From Erythrobacteraceae bacterium WH01K (GTDB lineage: Bacteria; Pseudomonadota; Alphaproteobacteria; Sphingomonadales; Sphingomonadaceae): a DNA stretch of 64,000 nucleotides. Shown here piece after piece: positions 8,841-17,731 of this stretch. The stretch is taken from contig CP115966.1 in assembly GCA_027941995.1 (NCBI GenBank), positions 930,001 through 994,000 on the forward strand. Reading direction: 5' to 3'. The position numbers were made by a program, and so were the translations under genes. The notes beneath the pieces were generated by a model. The model ran no database searches, was not told the DNA's origin, and saw only the letters and a list, made by a program, of their open reading frames with translations. How positions within the stretch are numbered: the stretch's first letter is position 1; each line of letters begins with the position of its first letter.

Positions 8841-10774
8841 TTCAGCGGCATGATCTGGTCGACGATATAACGCGCGGCCTCTTCCGGCGTCATCTCGACC
8901 GTGTTGACGCGGATCTCGGCATTCTCCGGCTCTTCATACGGGCTGTCGATCCCGGTGAAGTTCTTGAGATCGCCTGCGCGGGCCTTCTTGTAGAGACCCT
9001 TCACATCGCGTTCCTCGGCGACCTCCAGAGGGGTGTCGACGAAGATCTCGATGAACTCGCCTTCGGGCAGCATGTCGCGCACCATCCGGCGTTCCGCGCG
9101 GAAGGGGCTGATGAAGGCGGTCAGCACGATCAGGCCCGCATCGGCCATCAGCTTCGCCACTTCGCCGATGCGGCGGATATTCTCGATCCGGTCGCTGTCG
9201 GTGAAGCCCAGATCCTTGTTCAGGCCGTGGCGGATATTGTCGCCATCCAGCAGGAAGGTGTGCCGGTTCATCAGGCTGAGGCGCTTTTCCACCTCGTTGG
9301 CGATGGTCGATTTTCCGCTGCCCGACAGGCCGGTGAACCACAGGACGCGCGGCGTCTGGTTCTTCAGCCCTGCATGGTGCTTGCGCCCGATATCGGTCGC
9401 CTGCCAGTGCACGTTTTGCGCACGGCGAAGGCTGAAATGCAGCATCCCGGCTGCCACAGTCCGGTTCGTAATTTTGTCGACAAGGATGAAACCGCCCAGC
9501 GCTCGGTTGTCTTCATAGGCTTCGAACACCACCGGCTTGTCGGTCGTGATCTCGGCCACGCCGATGGAGTTGAGCTCCAATGTCTTGGCAGCGAGATGCG
9601 ATCCCGTATTGCCCGGGTCGTTGACGTTGATCTCGTATTTCGGCGCCTGCACCGTCACGGAGACGTTCTGCGTGCCCAGCTTGAGACAGTAGGCCCGGCC
9701 CGGCGTCATCGGCTCGTCATCCATCCACACCAGCGTCGCCTCGAACTGGTCGGACACCTCGGGCGGAGCATCGGCGGTCGCCAGCACGTCGCCGCGCGAG
9801 CAGTCGATCTCGTCTTCCAGCGTGATGGTCACGGACTGGCCGGCCTGTGCTTCCTCCAGTTCGCCTTCCCAAGTGACGATGGACTTGACCGTGCTGGTCT
9901 TGCCCGACGGGAGCGAGCGGACGGTGTCGCCCGGCGCGATCGTCCCGGTTGCGATCAGGCCGGAGAAACCGCGGAAGTCGAGATTGGGCCTGTTCACCCA
10001 CTGCACCGGCATGCGGAAGGGCTTGGACGCGTTGACCGCGCTCAGCACCTCGACGCCTTCCAGCTCTTCCAGCAGGGTCGGGCCGTCATACCATCCGGTA
10101 TTGTCCGACCGGTCGGTGATGTTGTCGCCCGCCAGGCCCGACATGGGGATGGCGGTAAAATCCTCGATCCCGATGTCCTTTGCGAAGACGCGATAATCGG
10201 CAACGATGGTTTCGAAGGTGGACTGGTCGTAATCGACGAGATCCATCTTGTTCACCGCCAGCACGATATTGCGGATGCCCAGCTGCTTGCACAGGAAGCT
10301 GTGGCGGCGCGTCTGGACGAGAACGCCCTTCCTCGCATCAATCAGGATCACGGCTAGGTCGGCAGTGCTGGCGCCCGTGACCATATTGCGCGTATATTGT
10401 TCGTGGCCCGGACAATCCGCGACGATGAACTTGCGTTTCTCGGTCGCGAAGAAGCGGTAGGCGACATCGATCGTGATGCCCTGTTCGCGCTCCGCCGCGA
10501 GACCGTCGACCAGCAGGGCGAAATCGATGTCCTGCCCCTGCGTGCCGACGCGCTTGGAATCGTTCTCCAGCGCGGCAAGCTGGTCTTCGAAGATCATCTT
10601 CGAATCGTACAGCAGCCGCCCGATCAGGGTCGACTTTCCATCGTCCACGCTCCCGCAGGTGATGAAACGCAGCATGGTCTTGTTCTGGTGCGCATCGAGA
10701 TAGGCGTCGATGTCTTCCGCGATCAGCGCGTCGGTCTTGTAGACGGGATCCGTGGAGGCGGCCTGTTCGGTCAT
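8837..10774 (-). CDS. cysNC: Bifunctional sulfate adenylyltransferase subunit 1 / adenylylsulfate kinase
   Basis: 645-residue fusion. The N-terminal CysN GTPase has the P-loop [15 protein letters not shown] and the DCPGHEQY and NKMDLVD motifs, and drives ATP sulfurylase with CysD. After two beta-barrel domains, the C-terminal third is an APS kinase with its own P-loop [12 protein letters not shown] and DGDNIRHGL, making PAPS. Both P-loops are intact. The start overlaps the cysD stop by one base (TGATG) and the stop overlaps cysQ by four. Cytoplasmic. The fused form is common in alphaproteobacteria. Output is PAPS for assimilation or sulfotransfer; no cysH is in the window. Confidence 0.96.
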   Translation of the reverse strand: MTEQAASTDPVYKTDALIAEDIDAYLDAHQNKTMLRFITCGSVDDGKSTLIGRLLYDSKMIFEDQLAALENDSKRVGTQGQDIDFALLVDGLAAEREQGITIDVAYRFFATEKRKFIVADCPGHEQYTRNMVTGASTADLAVILIDARKGVLVQTRRHSFLCKQLGIRNIVLAVNKMDLVDYDQSTFETIVADYRVFAKDIGIEDFTAIPMSGLAGDNITDRSDNTGWYDGPTLLEELEGVEVLSAVNASKPFRMPVQWVNRPNLDFRGFSGLIATGTIAPGDTVRSLPSGKTSTVKSIVTWEGELEEAQAGQSVTITLEDEIDCSRGDVLATADAPPEVSDQFEATLVWMDDEPMTPGRAYCLKLGTQNVSVTVQAPKYEINVNDPGNTGSHLAAKTLELNSIGVAEITTDKPVVFEAYEDNRALGGFILVDKITNRTVAAGMLHFSLRRAQNVHWQATDIGRKHHAGLKNQTPRVLWFTGLSGSGKSTIANEVEKRLSLMNRHTFLLDGDNIRHGLNKDLGFTDSDRIENIRRIGEVAKLMADAGLIVLTAFISPFRAERRMVRDMLPEGEFIEIFVDTPLEVAEERDVKGLYKKARAGDLKNFTGIDSPYEEPENAEIRVNTVEMTPEEAARYIVDQIMPLK

Positions 10775-11688
10775 CAGAAATAGCCCTCCTGCTTCTTTTT
10801 CTCCATCGAGGCGTCGCCCGAATCCTTGTCGATGACGCGGCCCTGCCGCTCGCTGGTGGTCGTCAGCAGCATTTCCTGCACGATGTCGGACAATGTCGCC
10901 GCCTCGCTCTCGACCGCCCCGGTCAGCGGGAAGCAGCCCAGCGTGCGGAAGCGCACGGAACGTTCGGTCAGCTCGGGCATGTGGCCCAGCACCTTTTCCA
11001 GCCGCTCCGGATCGTCGGCCATGAACAGGCCGCCTTCATATTCGTAGGTCGGGCGCCTGGCCGAATAGTACAGCGGCACGATCTCGATATTCTCGGCCAT
11101 GATGTACTGCCAGATATCGAGTTCCGTCCAGTTGCTGAGCGGGAACACGCGGATGCTTTCGCCCTTGGCTTTACGCGCATTGTAGATGTTCCACAACTCA
11201 GGGCGCTGGTTCTTCGGGTCCCAGCCATGGCTCGCCGTGCGAAACGAGAAGATGCGCTCTTTCGCGCGGCTTTTTTCCTCGTCGCGGCGCGCGCCGCCGA
11301 AGGCTGCGTCGAAGCCGTACTTGTCGAGCGCCTGCTTCAGCCCTTGCGTCTTCCACATGTCGGTGTGGAGCGGGCCGTGGTCGAACGGGTTGATGCCGCG
11401 CTCTTCGGCTTCCGGGTTCTGGTGCACCAGCAGCTCCATCCCGGCTTCCTGCGCGCTGCGTTCGCGCAGTTCGTACATCGCCTTGAACTTCCAGGTCGTA
11501 TCGACATGCAGCAGGGGAAAGGGTGGGGGCGAGGGATGGAACGCCTTCTTGGCAAGGTGCAGCATCACGGCGCTGTCCTTGCCGATGGAATACAGCATCA
11601 CCGGCTTCTGCGCCTCTGCGGCGACTTCGCGCATGATGTGAATGCTCTCGGCCTCGAGGCGTTCGAGATGGGTCAGGGATTTGGTCAT
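10774..11688 (-). CDS. cysD: Sulfate adenylyltransferase subunit 2
   Basis: Small subunit of ATP sulfurylase; a PP-loop type enzyme that forms adenylylsulfate from ATP and sulfate together with Cys[21 protein letters not shown] is the PP-loop region, and [19 protein letters not shown] and [15 protein letters not shown] are family signatures. The ATG at 11688 gives 304 residues, the usual CysD length (about 302); the frame stays open further upstream but without homologous sequence. First gene of the cysD-cysNC-cysQ operon. The 140 bases upstream, before the radical SAM gene, must hold its promoter; I see no clear operator there. Confidence 0.95.
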   Translation of the reverse strand: MTKSLTHLERLEAESIHIMREVAAEAQKPVMLYSIGKDSAVMLHLAKKAFHPSPPPFPLLHVDTTWKFKAMYELRERSAQEAGMELLVHQNPEAEERGINPFDHGPLHTDMWKTQGLKQALDKYGFDAAFGGARRDEEKSRAKERIFSFRTASHGWDPKNQRPELWNIYNARKAKGESIRVFPLSNWTELDIWQYIMAENIEIVPLYYSARRPTYEYEGGLFMADDPERLEKVLGHMPELTERSVRFRTLGCFPLTGAVESEAATLSDIVQEMLLTTTSERQGRVIDKDSGDASMEKKKQEGYF

Positions 11689-11828
11689 GGGATCGGGGGT
11701 TTTATCCGTGTGGCGTTCTAGGGGCAAATCGCCCTGCAGTTCGACGGTTACGCCCAATGGCATTTCATGGTGCAAATGCGAAGGGCTTTTTGCCGTAGAA
11801 GTCCGAGCCGGCCCGGTAGCATACCTAT

Positions 11829-12827
11829 TCAGGCGGAACAGCTCGCCCCGCCCAGGACGCAGAAGCGCGCGCAATGCGGGTGGTTCAGCTTAACCGGCGC
11901 GCTTGCCTCTTCCAGGGTCGCACCCATGTCGAAACCGGGGTCGTGGGGTATCAGCGTGCAGGCCGCGACGCGCGGGGCTGGCTCGCCCTTGCGGTGGACG
12001 ACCATGCGGCTGGTCGCGCACATGATGTCGGCGGGATCCTTGTCCAAAATGGACCAGCAGGCCGTGGTGATCTCGGCAATGTCCTTGTCCTCGTCCATTT
12101 CGGGAAACAGGACGAGACGCATGGGATCGTGGGCGTCGATGGCAATGTCTTCGTTGTCGAACAAGGCGGCATAACCTTTCCGCTCGTCCATTTCGCCTTC
12201 GCCGGGCAGCATCCGGCCTGCGACGGCGATCGAGAAGCCGTGGTCGCTCAGCCATTTCAGGCCGCCGATTGCCGCATCCCAGCTGTTCGGTCCGCGCTCT
12301 GCCTCGTGCACGGCCTTGCTATGGTGATCGAGGCTCACGCGGATGGTCAGCCGGTCCGCGTGGCGTTCGCGCAGGGCGAGCAAAGCGGTTTCGTGGCGGC
12401 GCATCGGTTTCATGGCGTTGGACAGGACCAGCGCGTCGAACCCCCGGTCCAGCGTGTCCGCAAGCATGGCAAGGAATTCGGGGTTCATGAACGGTTCGCC
12501 GCCGGTGAAGCCGATCTCTTTCGTGTCGAGGCCGCCACTCGCGACCTCGTCCAGATAGGCGGCGACGTCGGCGTGGCGGATATAGACCAGCGCATCGTTG
12601 GTCGGACTGCTCTCGATATAGCAGCTGGCACAGGCGAGATTGCACAGCGTGCCGGTGTTGAACCACAGCGTTTCCAGCCCGGTCAGCGGGACCTGCGCCC
12701 GGGCCTCGCCCTTGGCCGTGATGTCGGGGTCGGTGAATTTCGCCGGTGGAAGCTCATCCGCCTCCACCGCAAAGGGGGAGGGGCCCTGCGGCGCGTTGCG
12801 GCTTCTGGTGCGTGTGCCTGTGCTCAT
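11829..12827 (-). CDS. Radical SAM protein with C-terminal cysteine cluster, in an arsenic/sugar gene cluster
   Basis: 332 residues. The 4Fe-4S site is C62-NLA-C66-AS-C69 (CX3CX2C) followed by YIESSPTND; the SAM-binding GGEP motif is in [13 protein letters not shown]. The C-terminus carries a second cluster, [12 protein letters not shown], that could bind an auxiliary iron-sulfur centre. The ATG at 12827 overlaps the stop of the upstream flavin reductase by four bases (ATGA), so the two are translationally coupled. The arsenosugar enzyme ArsS has a histidine-rich motif after its cysteines (roughly CHxxA) that is not present here, so I do not name it ArsS. The chemistry is unknown; the genomic context suggests modification of an organoarsenical or a sugar intermediate. 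Confidence 0.85.
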   Translation of the reverse strand: MSTGTRTRSRNAPQGPSPFAVEADELPPAKFTDPDITAKGEARAQVPLTGLETLWFNTGTLCNLACASCYIESSPTNDALVYIRHADVAAYLDEVASGGLDTKEIGFTGGEPFMNPEFLAMLADTLDRGFDALVLSNAMKPMRRHETALLALRERHADRLTIRVSLDHHSKAVHEAERGPNSWDAAIGGLKWLSDHGFSIAVAGRMLPGEGEMDERKGYAALFDNEDIAIDAHDPMRLVLFPEMDEDKDIAEITTACWSILDKDPADIMCATSRMVVHRKGEPAPRVAACTLIPHDPGFDMGATLEEASAPVKLNHPHCARFCVLGGASCSA

Positions 12828-14251
12828 GATGCCGAGGTAAACGTCCGGCGCATCTTGGCAACGAATGCCGCATATTTCTTCGGCAGCGATCCGAACACCG
12901 TCGGTTCCCATGCGCTGAATGCGGCAGCTTTCGTGATTTCGCTGCGGGTGGGGTAGCTGATGATGGCAGAGCCCATGTCGAAGGTCCCGCTCTTGCCGGT
13001 AATCATCTGGGTGAAGGGCAAGAGTAGCTCGCCGGCATTCTTGCCCACGATGCTCGCCCCGATAACCTTCTTGCCCTTCAGGATGACCTTCAGGCGACCC
13101 TTCGTGGAGCCTTCCGCGATGGCGCGTTCATTGTCGTCGAACCCTTCGGTCACGACCGTGACCTTGTCGCCGAGTTTCTCGCGCGCCTCTACCTCGGTCA
13201 TGCCGATCTGGGCGACCTCGGGCTGGGTGAAGGTGCACCATGGCAGCGCTTTCCAGTCCACTTTCGTCGGCAGGCCGGTGACGATTTCCAGCGCCACGTT
13301 CGATCCTTCATAGCCCGAAACATGGGTCAGGCGCGGACCGTTGCGGCAATCGCCGATCGCGTAGATGGACTTGACCGATGTGCGCCTGCGATCGTCCACC
13401 TTGATGCCGTTTCCGGCCATCTCAACGCCCAGTTCTTCCAGCCCGAAGCCGGACGTATTGGCGCGGCGGCCCACTGCCAACAGCACGTGCGTCCCGCCGA
13501 CCGTGTCGCCATTGTCGAGCGTGATCCGGATATCTCCGGCAGTGCCGGAGACGGCGCTGGCCTTGCCCTTCACGAAGCGGACGCCCTCCGCCTCCATCGT
13601 GTCTATGACGACCTGCACATTGTCGGGATCGTCGCGGCCCATGGGCGTGTCCGGTTCGATGACCGTGACCTCGCTGCCCAGGTGGCGGAAGGCCTGCGCC
13701 ATTTCCATCCCTATGACACCGCCCCCTATGATAAGGAGGTGACCGGGCTGCTCCGTCAGCTCGAACAGGTTCTCGTTGGTCAGGTAAGATACGGCATCCA
13801 GCCCGTCTATCGGGAGAACGAACGGCTTCGATCCGGTGGCCACCACGATGCGGGGCGCAGTCAGGGTCCTGCCGCCGACCGCGACCGCGTGCTTGCCCGT
13901 CACTTTCGCCCAGTCGCGAATGACCTCGCAGCCCATCTCCTCGAATGTCTTTTCGGAATCATGCGGGGCGATGTGGGCGATGGCCTCGTGGATGTGCCGG
14001 TGGACGCCGCTCCATTCGACTATTGGTGCGGCCAGCGTCACCCCGTGCAGCGTTTCGGTGCGCGCTTCCGCCGCACGCCGGGCCGCGGTGATCAGCGCCT
14101 TCGACGGGACGCAGCCATTGTTCAGGCACTCGCCGCCCATCTTGTGCCCTTCGATCAGGGCTACCTTCAGACCGAACAGCGCGCAGCCGCCCGCGGCGGT
14201 GAGCCCGGCCGCTCCGCCGCCGATAACGATGACATCATGGGTGAATTTCAT
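12824..14251 (-). CDS. FAD-dependent pyridine nucleotide-disulfide oxidoreductase (mercuric-reductase-like)
   Basis: 475-residue two-dinucleotide-binding flavoprotein. It shows the FAD site DVIVIGGGAAGL at the N-terminus, the redox pair in GGECLNNGCVPSK (C42 and C47), the NAD site LLIIGGGVIGMEMAQ and YAIGDCRNGP. The C-terminal dimerisation domain has SYPTRSE near the position of the catalytic HPT segment of lipoamide dehydrogenase, and no second C-terminal cysteine pair as in true MerA, so mercury reduction is not supported. ATG 14251 follows a short GGGACGCAT leader. Coupled to the radical SAM gene downstream, for which it could supply electrons or reduce a thiol-arsenic intermediate (inference). 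Divergent from the arsM-type gene. Confidence 0.88.
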   Translation of the reverse strand: MKFTHDVIVIGGGAAGLTAAGGCALFGLKVALIEGHKMGGECLNNGCVPSKALITAARRAAEARTETLHGVTLAAPIVEWSGVHRHIHEAIAHIAPHDSEKTFEEMGCEVIRDWAKVTGKHAVAVGGRTLTAPRIVVATGSKPFVLPIDGLDAVSYLTNENLFELTEQPGHLLIIGGGVIGMEMAQAFRHLGSEVTVIEPDTPMGRDDPDNVQVVIDTMEAEGVRFVKGKASAVSGTAGDIRITLDNGDTVGGTHVLLAVGRRANTSGFGLEELGVEMAGNGIKVDDRRRTSVKSIYAIGDCRNGPRLTHVSGYEGSNVALEIVTGLPTKVDWKALPWCTFTQPEVAQIGMTEVEAREKLGDKVTVVTEGFDDNERAIAEGSTKGRLKVILKGKKVIGASIVGKNAGELLLPFTQMITGKSGTFDMGSAIISYPTRSEITKAAAFSAWEPTVFGSLPKKYAAFVAKMRRTFTSAS

Positions 14252-14290
14252 ATGCGTCCCTTGTAGACGGCCTGTAACCAAAAGTCTCGC

Positions 14291-14308
14291 CATGCGAATG
14301 CCCGCATG
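14291..14308. promoter_or_regulatory. Inverted repeat in the divergent FAD-reductase / arsM promoter region
   Basis: CATGCG (14291-14296) and CGCATG (14303-14308) form a perfect 6-base inverted repeat with a 6-base spacer, placed 40 bases from each of the two divergent start codons (14251 and 14350). The position fits an operator shared by both transcription units. No ArsR-type regulator gene lies in the window, so the cognate factor is unknown. Short palindromes arise by chance in GC-rich DNA, so this is only a candidate. Confidence 0.35.
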
Positions 14309-14349
14309 CCGACCACATCGTGTTTCGAACCGGAAGGGTGCGTAGTTAC

Positions 14350-15405
14350 ATGAATCTGGAAAACAGTCAGGATTATTACGGCCGCGTGCTGGAAGGGTCG
14401 TTGGACCTGAAAACCGATGCGTGCTGCACGGCAGAGGCCCCGCCGCCCGCCATTCTGAAGGCGATGATGAACGTGCACGAGGACGTGCGGTCCCGCTATT
14501 ACGGTTGCGGTCTCGTTGCTCCGCAGGCGATCAAGGGCGCGCATATCCTCGACCTTGGATCGGGCAGCGGGCAGGACGCCTATATCCTCGCGCAGATGGT
14601 CGGAGAGCGCGGGACGGTGACCGGCGTCGATGCCACGCCCGAGCAGCTCGCCGTTGCGCGCGAGCATCTGGACTGGCACCGGGAACGCTTCGGTTACGCA
14701 GAAGGCAACGTGTCCTTCGTGGAAGGCGATATCGAGAAACTGCGCGCGCTGGACCTGCCGGCCGGACATTACGACGTCATCGTCTCCAACTGCGTCATCA
14801 ACCTCGTCGCGGACAAGCGCGCGGTATTCGCCGCCGCGCACGACCTTCTGAAGCAAGGCGGCGAGCTGTATTTTTCCGACGTCTATGCCGAACGCCGCGT
14901 TCCCGATGCCCTGAAAGACGATCCCGTACTGCACGGCGAATGCCTGTCGGGCGCGCTATACTGGGCCGACTTCCTTGCGCTGGCCAGGGAAGCGGGCTTT
15001 GCCGATCCCCGGCTGGTGACCAGCCGGCCGCTGGAAATCGGCGATCCGCAGGTCGCGGAAAAACTGGATGGCATTGCCTTCCATTCCGCGACCTATCGCC
15101 TGTTCAAGTTGCCCGATCTCGAAACGCAGTGCGAGGATTACGGCCAGGCCGTGCGGTACAGGGGCACTGTCGAGGGCCAGGAGCGCGTGTTCGAACTCGA
15201 CGGGCACCACCATATCGAGGCTGGGCGGATGTTCCCCATCTGCGGCAATAGCTGGAAGATGCTGGCCGATACCCGCTTTGCCGGACATTTCGACTTCTTC
15301 GGCGATTTCACGACCCATTACGGCGTATTTCCCGATTGCGGCATCGCCGTCCCCTTCGGCGCGGATGAAGGAACGGCTCCGGCCGGTCCCGCGGCCTGCT
15401 GCTGA
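14350..15405 (+). CDS. arsM: Arsenite S-adenosylmethionine methyltransferase (ArsM family)
   Basis: 351 residues. The SAM-binding motif is ILDLGSGSGQDAYILAQ. All three regions that supply the arsenic-binding cysteines of ArsM are present: DLKTDACCT (C25/C26), SNCVINL and HGECLSGALYWADF. A C-terminal extension ends in a further CC. The family methylates As(III) stepwise with glutathione or thioredoxin as reductant. ATG 14350 is preceded by GGAAGGG at an 11-base distance; a GTG at 14338 is a possible alternative. Its stop overlaps the start of the next gene (TGATG). In the context of the two rSAM-associated transferases downstream it probably makes dimethylarsenical for further elaboration rather than for volatilisation. 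Confidence 0.9.
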   Translation: MNLENSQDYYGRVLEGSLDLKTDACCTAEAPPPAILKAMMNVHEDVRSRYYGCGLVAPQAIKGAHILDLGSGSGQDAYILAQMVGERGTVTGVDATPEQLAVAREHLDWHRERFGYAEGNVSFVEGDIEKLRALDLPAGHYDVIVSNCVINLVADKRAVFAAAHDLLKQGGELYFSDVYAERRVPDALKDDPVLHGECLSGALYWADFLALAREAGFADPRLVTSRPLEIGDPQVAEKLDGIAFHSATYRLFKLPDLETQCEDYGQAVRYRGTVEGQERVFELDGHHHIEAGRMFPICGNSWKMLADTRFAGHFDFFGDFTTHYGVFPDCGIAVPFGADEGTAPAGPAACC

Positions 15406-16418
15406 TGCGTATACTGGTTACGGGGGCTGCCGGTCTGATCGGCGGAGAGGTCAGCGCGCGCCTGTCGGATGCAGGGCACACGGTCACTGCGCTGGTGCGC
15501 TCGAAGCCGGAAGTCGCCGCCAATGACGGGCGGCCCGCCGGTGTTGCCGAGACGGTGAAAGGCGACCTGTCCCTGCCCGGCATGGGACTGGATGAAGAGA
15601 CGCGCGCCCGGCTGGCAGAGGGTGTGGACGTAATAATCCACTGCGCGGCGCTCACCCGGTTCGACCTGGAAAAGGACGCCTACCACGCGACCAATGTCGA
15701 GGGTACGCGGCGCGTCGTCGAGCTGGCCAGGGCCAGCGGCGCAGCACTGCTGCACGTCTCCACCGCCTATGTCTGCGGCGCGCGGAGCGGACCGGTGCTG
15801 GAAAGCGATCCCCTGCCGTCCACCGGTTTCACCAATGGCTACGAGGCGAGCAAGGCCGAGGCCGAGGCACTGGTCCGCGGGAGCGGCCTGACCCATGCCA
15901 TAGCGCGGCCCAGCATCGTCGTGGGCAACAGCAGGACCGGCGCGATCCGCCAGTTCGACACCATCTACGCGGCGTTCAAGCTGATTGCCGAGGGCCGGGT
16001 CCGCCACATGCCGGTCGCCGAAGGCGCGACCCTGGACTTCGTGCCGGTCGACCATGTGGCTGCGGGGATTGTGGCGATCGCGCAGGACATGATGTCAGCG
16101 GACGGCGGAACCTATCACCTTGTATCGGGAGGCCCGGTTCCCGTGCAGGCGTTTGCCGATGCCATTGGCAGCTTCGATGCGTTCGATGCGCCGACGCTGG
16201 TGAAGGCGGAAGATTTCGACCCTGCAACGCTGCCTGCAATGGAGCGGCGGCTGTTCCGGCGGGTGGCCGGGCTTTACGCCAATTATTTCCAGCGCGACCC
16301 GCGGTTCGACGATGCGAACACGCGCACGGTTACGGGCATTCAGGCGCCGCCGATGGACCACGCGATGCTGCGAAAACTGATCCAGTACTGCATCGATGTC
16401 GGCTTCCTGAAAGCCTGA
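15405..16418 (+). CDS. NAD(P)-dependent epimerase/dehydratase (extended SDR)
   Basis: 337 residues with the Rossmann motif VTGAAGLIGGEV at the N-terminus, the catalytic serine/tyrosine region STAYVCGA and YEASKAEAE (YxxxK), and ARPSIVVGNSRTG, a nucleotide-sugar or hydroxy-acyl binding segment typical of extended SDRs. It starts on the last base of the arsM stop codon, so its expression is coupled to ArsM. That coupling is unusual for a generic SDR and suggests it acts on a sugar or alcohol intermediate in the same pathway (inference). The next gene converges with a 3-base gap. Confidence 0.88.
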   Translation: MRILVTGAAGLIGGEVSARLSDAGHTVTALVRSKPEVAANDGRPAGVAETVKGDLSLPGMGLDEETRARLAEGVDVIIHCAALTRFDLEKDAYHATNVEGTRRVVELARASGAALLHVSTAYVCGARSGPVLESDPLPSTGFTNGYEASKAEAEALVRGSGLTHAIARPSIVVGNSRTGAIRQFDTIYAAFKLIAEGRVRHMPVAEGATLDFVPVDHVAAGIVAIAQDMMSADGGTYHLVSGGPVPVQAFADAIGSFDAFDAPTLVKAEDFDPATLPAMERRLFRRVAGLYANYFQRDPRFDDANTRTVTGIQAPPMDHAMLRKLIQYCIDVGFLKA

Positions 16419-16421
16419 GGC

Positions 16422-17156
16422 TCAACGGATATCGGGATAATGCGCGCCCATCCTGTCGCGCATCCCGAAAGCCCAGAGCATCCCGACCTTGAAATAGATC
16501 CAGTTCGCCTTCAGCGGACCCCATGCAGCAATGCGCCGGTCCGAAGTGCGCACCACGCGGCGGACCATTTTCGTGCGGCCCAGTGCGGCGAATTTCACGC
16601 ACAGGTCGGCTTCTTCCATGATGGCATCGCCCGGCGTGCATCCGCCGATTTCCAGGAAATCGCTCCGCCGGAAGAACATCGCGTGATCGCCGAACAGCAG
16701 GCGGACGCCGCGGACGAAATGATGCGGCCGGGTGATGAGCGGGGCGTACCAGGTCTTGATGAAATTGTGCGCGCTGGTGATCCAGCGGGTCTTTTGCCCG
16801 GTGATCAGCGGCGTGAAGCTGGCGAGAGCGATCTTCGGATCGGCCAGCGTGTCGCGGATCACCTGCACCATGTCGGCGGGCGGGATCGTGTCGGCATGCA
16901 GCACGCAGACATGATCTGCCGTGGCTGCTGCAACGCCCGCATTGATTTGCCGCGCCCGGCCCTTCTCGCAGGCAATGAGCGTCCAGCCCGCCTCCCGGAC
17001 CAGATGCGCCGTCCCGTCCATGGAGCCGCCGTCTACGGCGATGATCTCGGAAGGCGCAGGCTCGAGCCTCGCCAAGGTTCGTATCAACGAGGGCAGGGCG
17101 GCTTCTTCATCCAGCACCGGGATGACCAGCGCGACGCTCGCTTCATCCCCTGTCAC
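16422..17156 (-). CDS. Family-2 glycosyltransferase of the TIGR04283 type (rSAM-associated transferase 2)
   Basis: 244-residue GT-A protein: ALVIPVLDEEAALPSLI and IIAVDGGSMDGTA at the N-terminus, the metal motif region VLHADTIPPADM, and the acceptor region GDAIMEEADLCVKF. I match it to the family that NCBI lists as TIGR04283, first described as a transferase associated with radical SAM/selenodomain proteins and now labelled arsenosugar biosynthesis (from memory, not searched). Its start overlaps the stop of the cofC-like gene by four bases. Probably membrane-peripheral. The sugar donor and acceptor cannot be read from sequence. Confidence 0.85.
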   Translation of the reverse strand: MTGDEASVALVIPVLDEEAALPSLIRTLARLEPAPSEIIAVDGGSMDGTAHLVREAGWTLIACEKGRARQINAGVAAATADHVCVLHADTIPPADMVQVIRDTLADPKIALASFTPLITGQKTRWITSAHNFIKTWYAPLITRPHHFVRGVRLLFGDHAMFFRRSDFLEIGGCTPGDAIMEEADLCVKFAALGRTKMVRRVVRTSDRRIAAWGPLKANWIYFKVGMLWAFGMRDRMGAHYPDIR

Positions 17157-17731
17157 GGCAGGAATTCCGGCCAGTCGGTAAGGTCCTCAGGCTCGTCCAC
17201 GTCCGAGAGCTGCGGGAGAAGGACCGGTTCGATGCCGCGTGCTGCGCATCTCTCCAGGGTCGTGGGCAGGACGGCATCGGTGCTCCACGGCATGTCGGCG
17301 AACAGCCAGGGTGAGGGGTGCGAGAAACCAATCAGCCAGTATCCGCCATCGCTCGCAGGGCCGATGACCACCGGCGCGCTTTCCAGCGCGCTGGCAGCAT
17401 CCTGCAGCAGACCGGCTGTAAGCCCTGGACAATCGCTGCCGATGCAAATCCCGGGAGCGGGCACCCGGCATAGCCTGTCCGTCAGGTCGCCATCGCCCTG
17501 GTCGGTGACGGACACTTCCTCGCCCAGCCATTCGCGAAAAGCGGGGCCTTCGCTGCCTGTCGTGCGCAGGGTGAAGGGCAATCCGGAGCCGCGCACCTCG
17601 CGCACCGTATGCTCCAGCAAGCGGGTATAGATCGCAGCGGCCCCATCCTCGCCATAGCCGGGGATCAGCCGCGTCTTTGCCGCACCCGGTGTCGGCCAGC
17701 GCGCGAAGATGGAAACGACGGGCGCGCTCAT
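17153..17731 (-). CDS. CofC/GT-like nucleotidyltransferase-fold protein of the TIGR04282 type (rSAM-associated transferase 1)
   Basis: 192 residues beginning VVSIFARWPTPGAAKTRLIP, which is the hallmark of this DUF2064 family, followed by ICIGSDCPGLTAGLL and VIGPASDGGYWLIGF. It is the usual partner of the TIGR04283 transferase, here encoded immediately downstream with a 4-base overlap, and its own ATG overlaps the stop of the MATE exporter by four bases. The frame is open far upstream but the sequence there is the shadow of the MATE gene. The presence of both partners is the main evidence that this cluster makes a glycosylated product, possibly an arsenosugar. Confidence 0.86.
   Translation of the reverse strand: MSAPVVSIFARWPTPGAAKTRLIPGYGEDGAAAIYTRLLEHTVREVRGSGLPFTLRTTGSEGPAFREWLGEEVSVTDQGDGDLTDRLCRVPAPGICIGSDCPGLTAGLLQDAASALESAPVVIGPASDGGYWLIGFSHPSPWLFADMPWSTDAVLPTTLERCAARGIEPVLLPQLSDVDEPEDLTDWPEFLP

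Noticed and set aside
8435-10357. Plus-strand frame of about 640 codons opposite cysNC and cysQ
   Set aside because: Shadow; the CysN/CysC motifs are unambiguous on the minus strand.
11829-12827. Naming the radical SAM protein ArsS
   Set aside because: The cysteine motif is followed by YIESSPTND and not by the ArsS-type histidine segment; context alone is not enough.
12824-14251. Calling the flavoprotein a mercuric reductase
   Set aside because: There is no C-terminal cysteine pair and no N-terminal heavy-metal domain; only the general disulfide reductase fold is supported.
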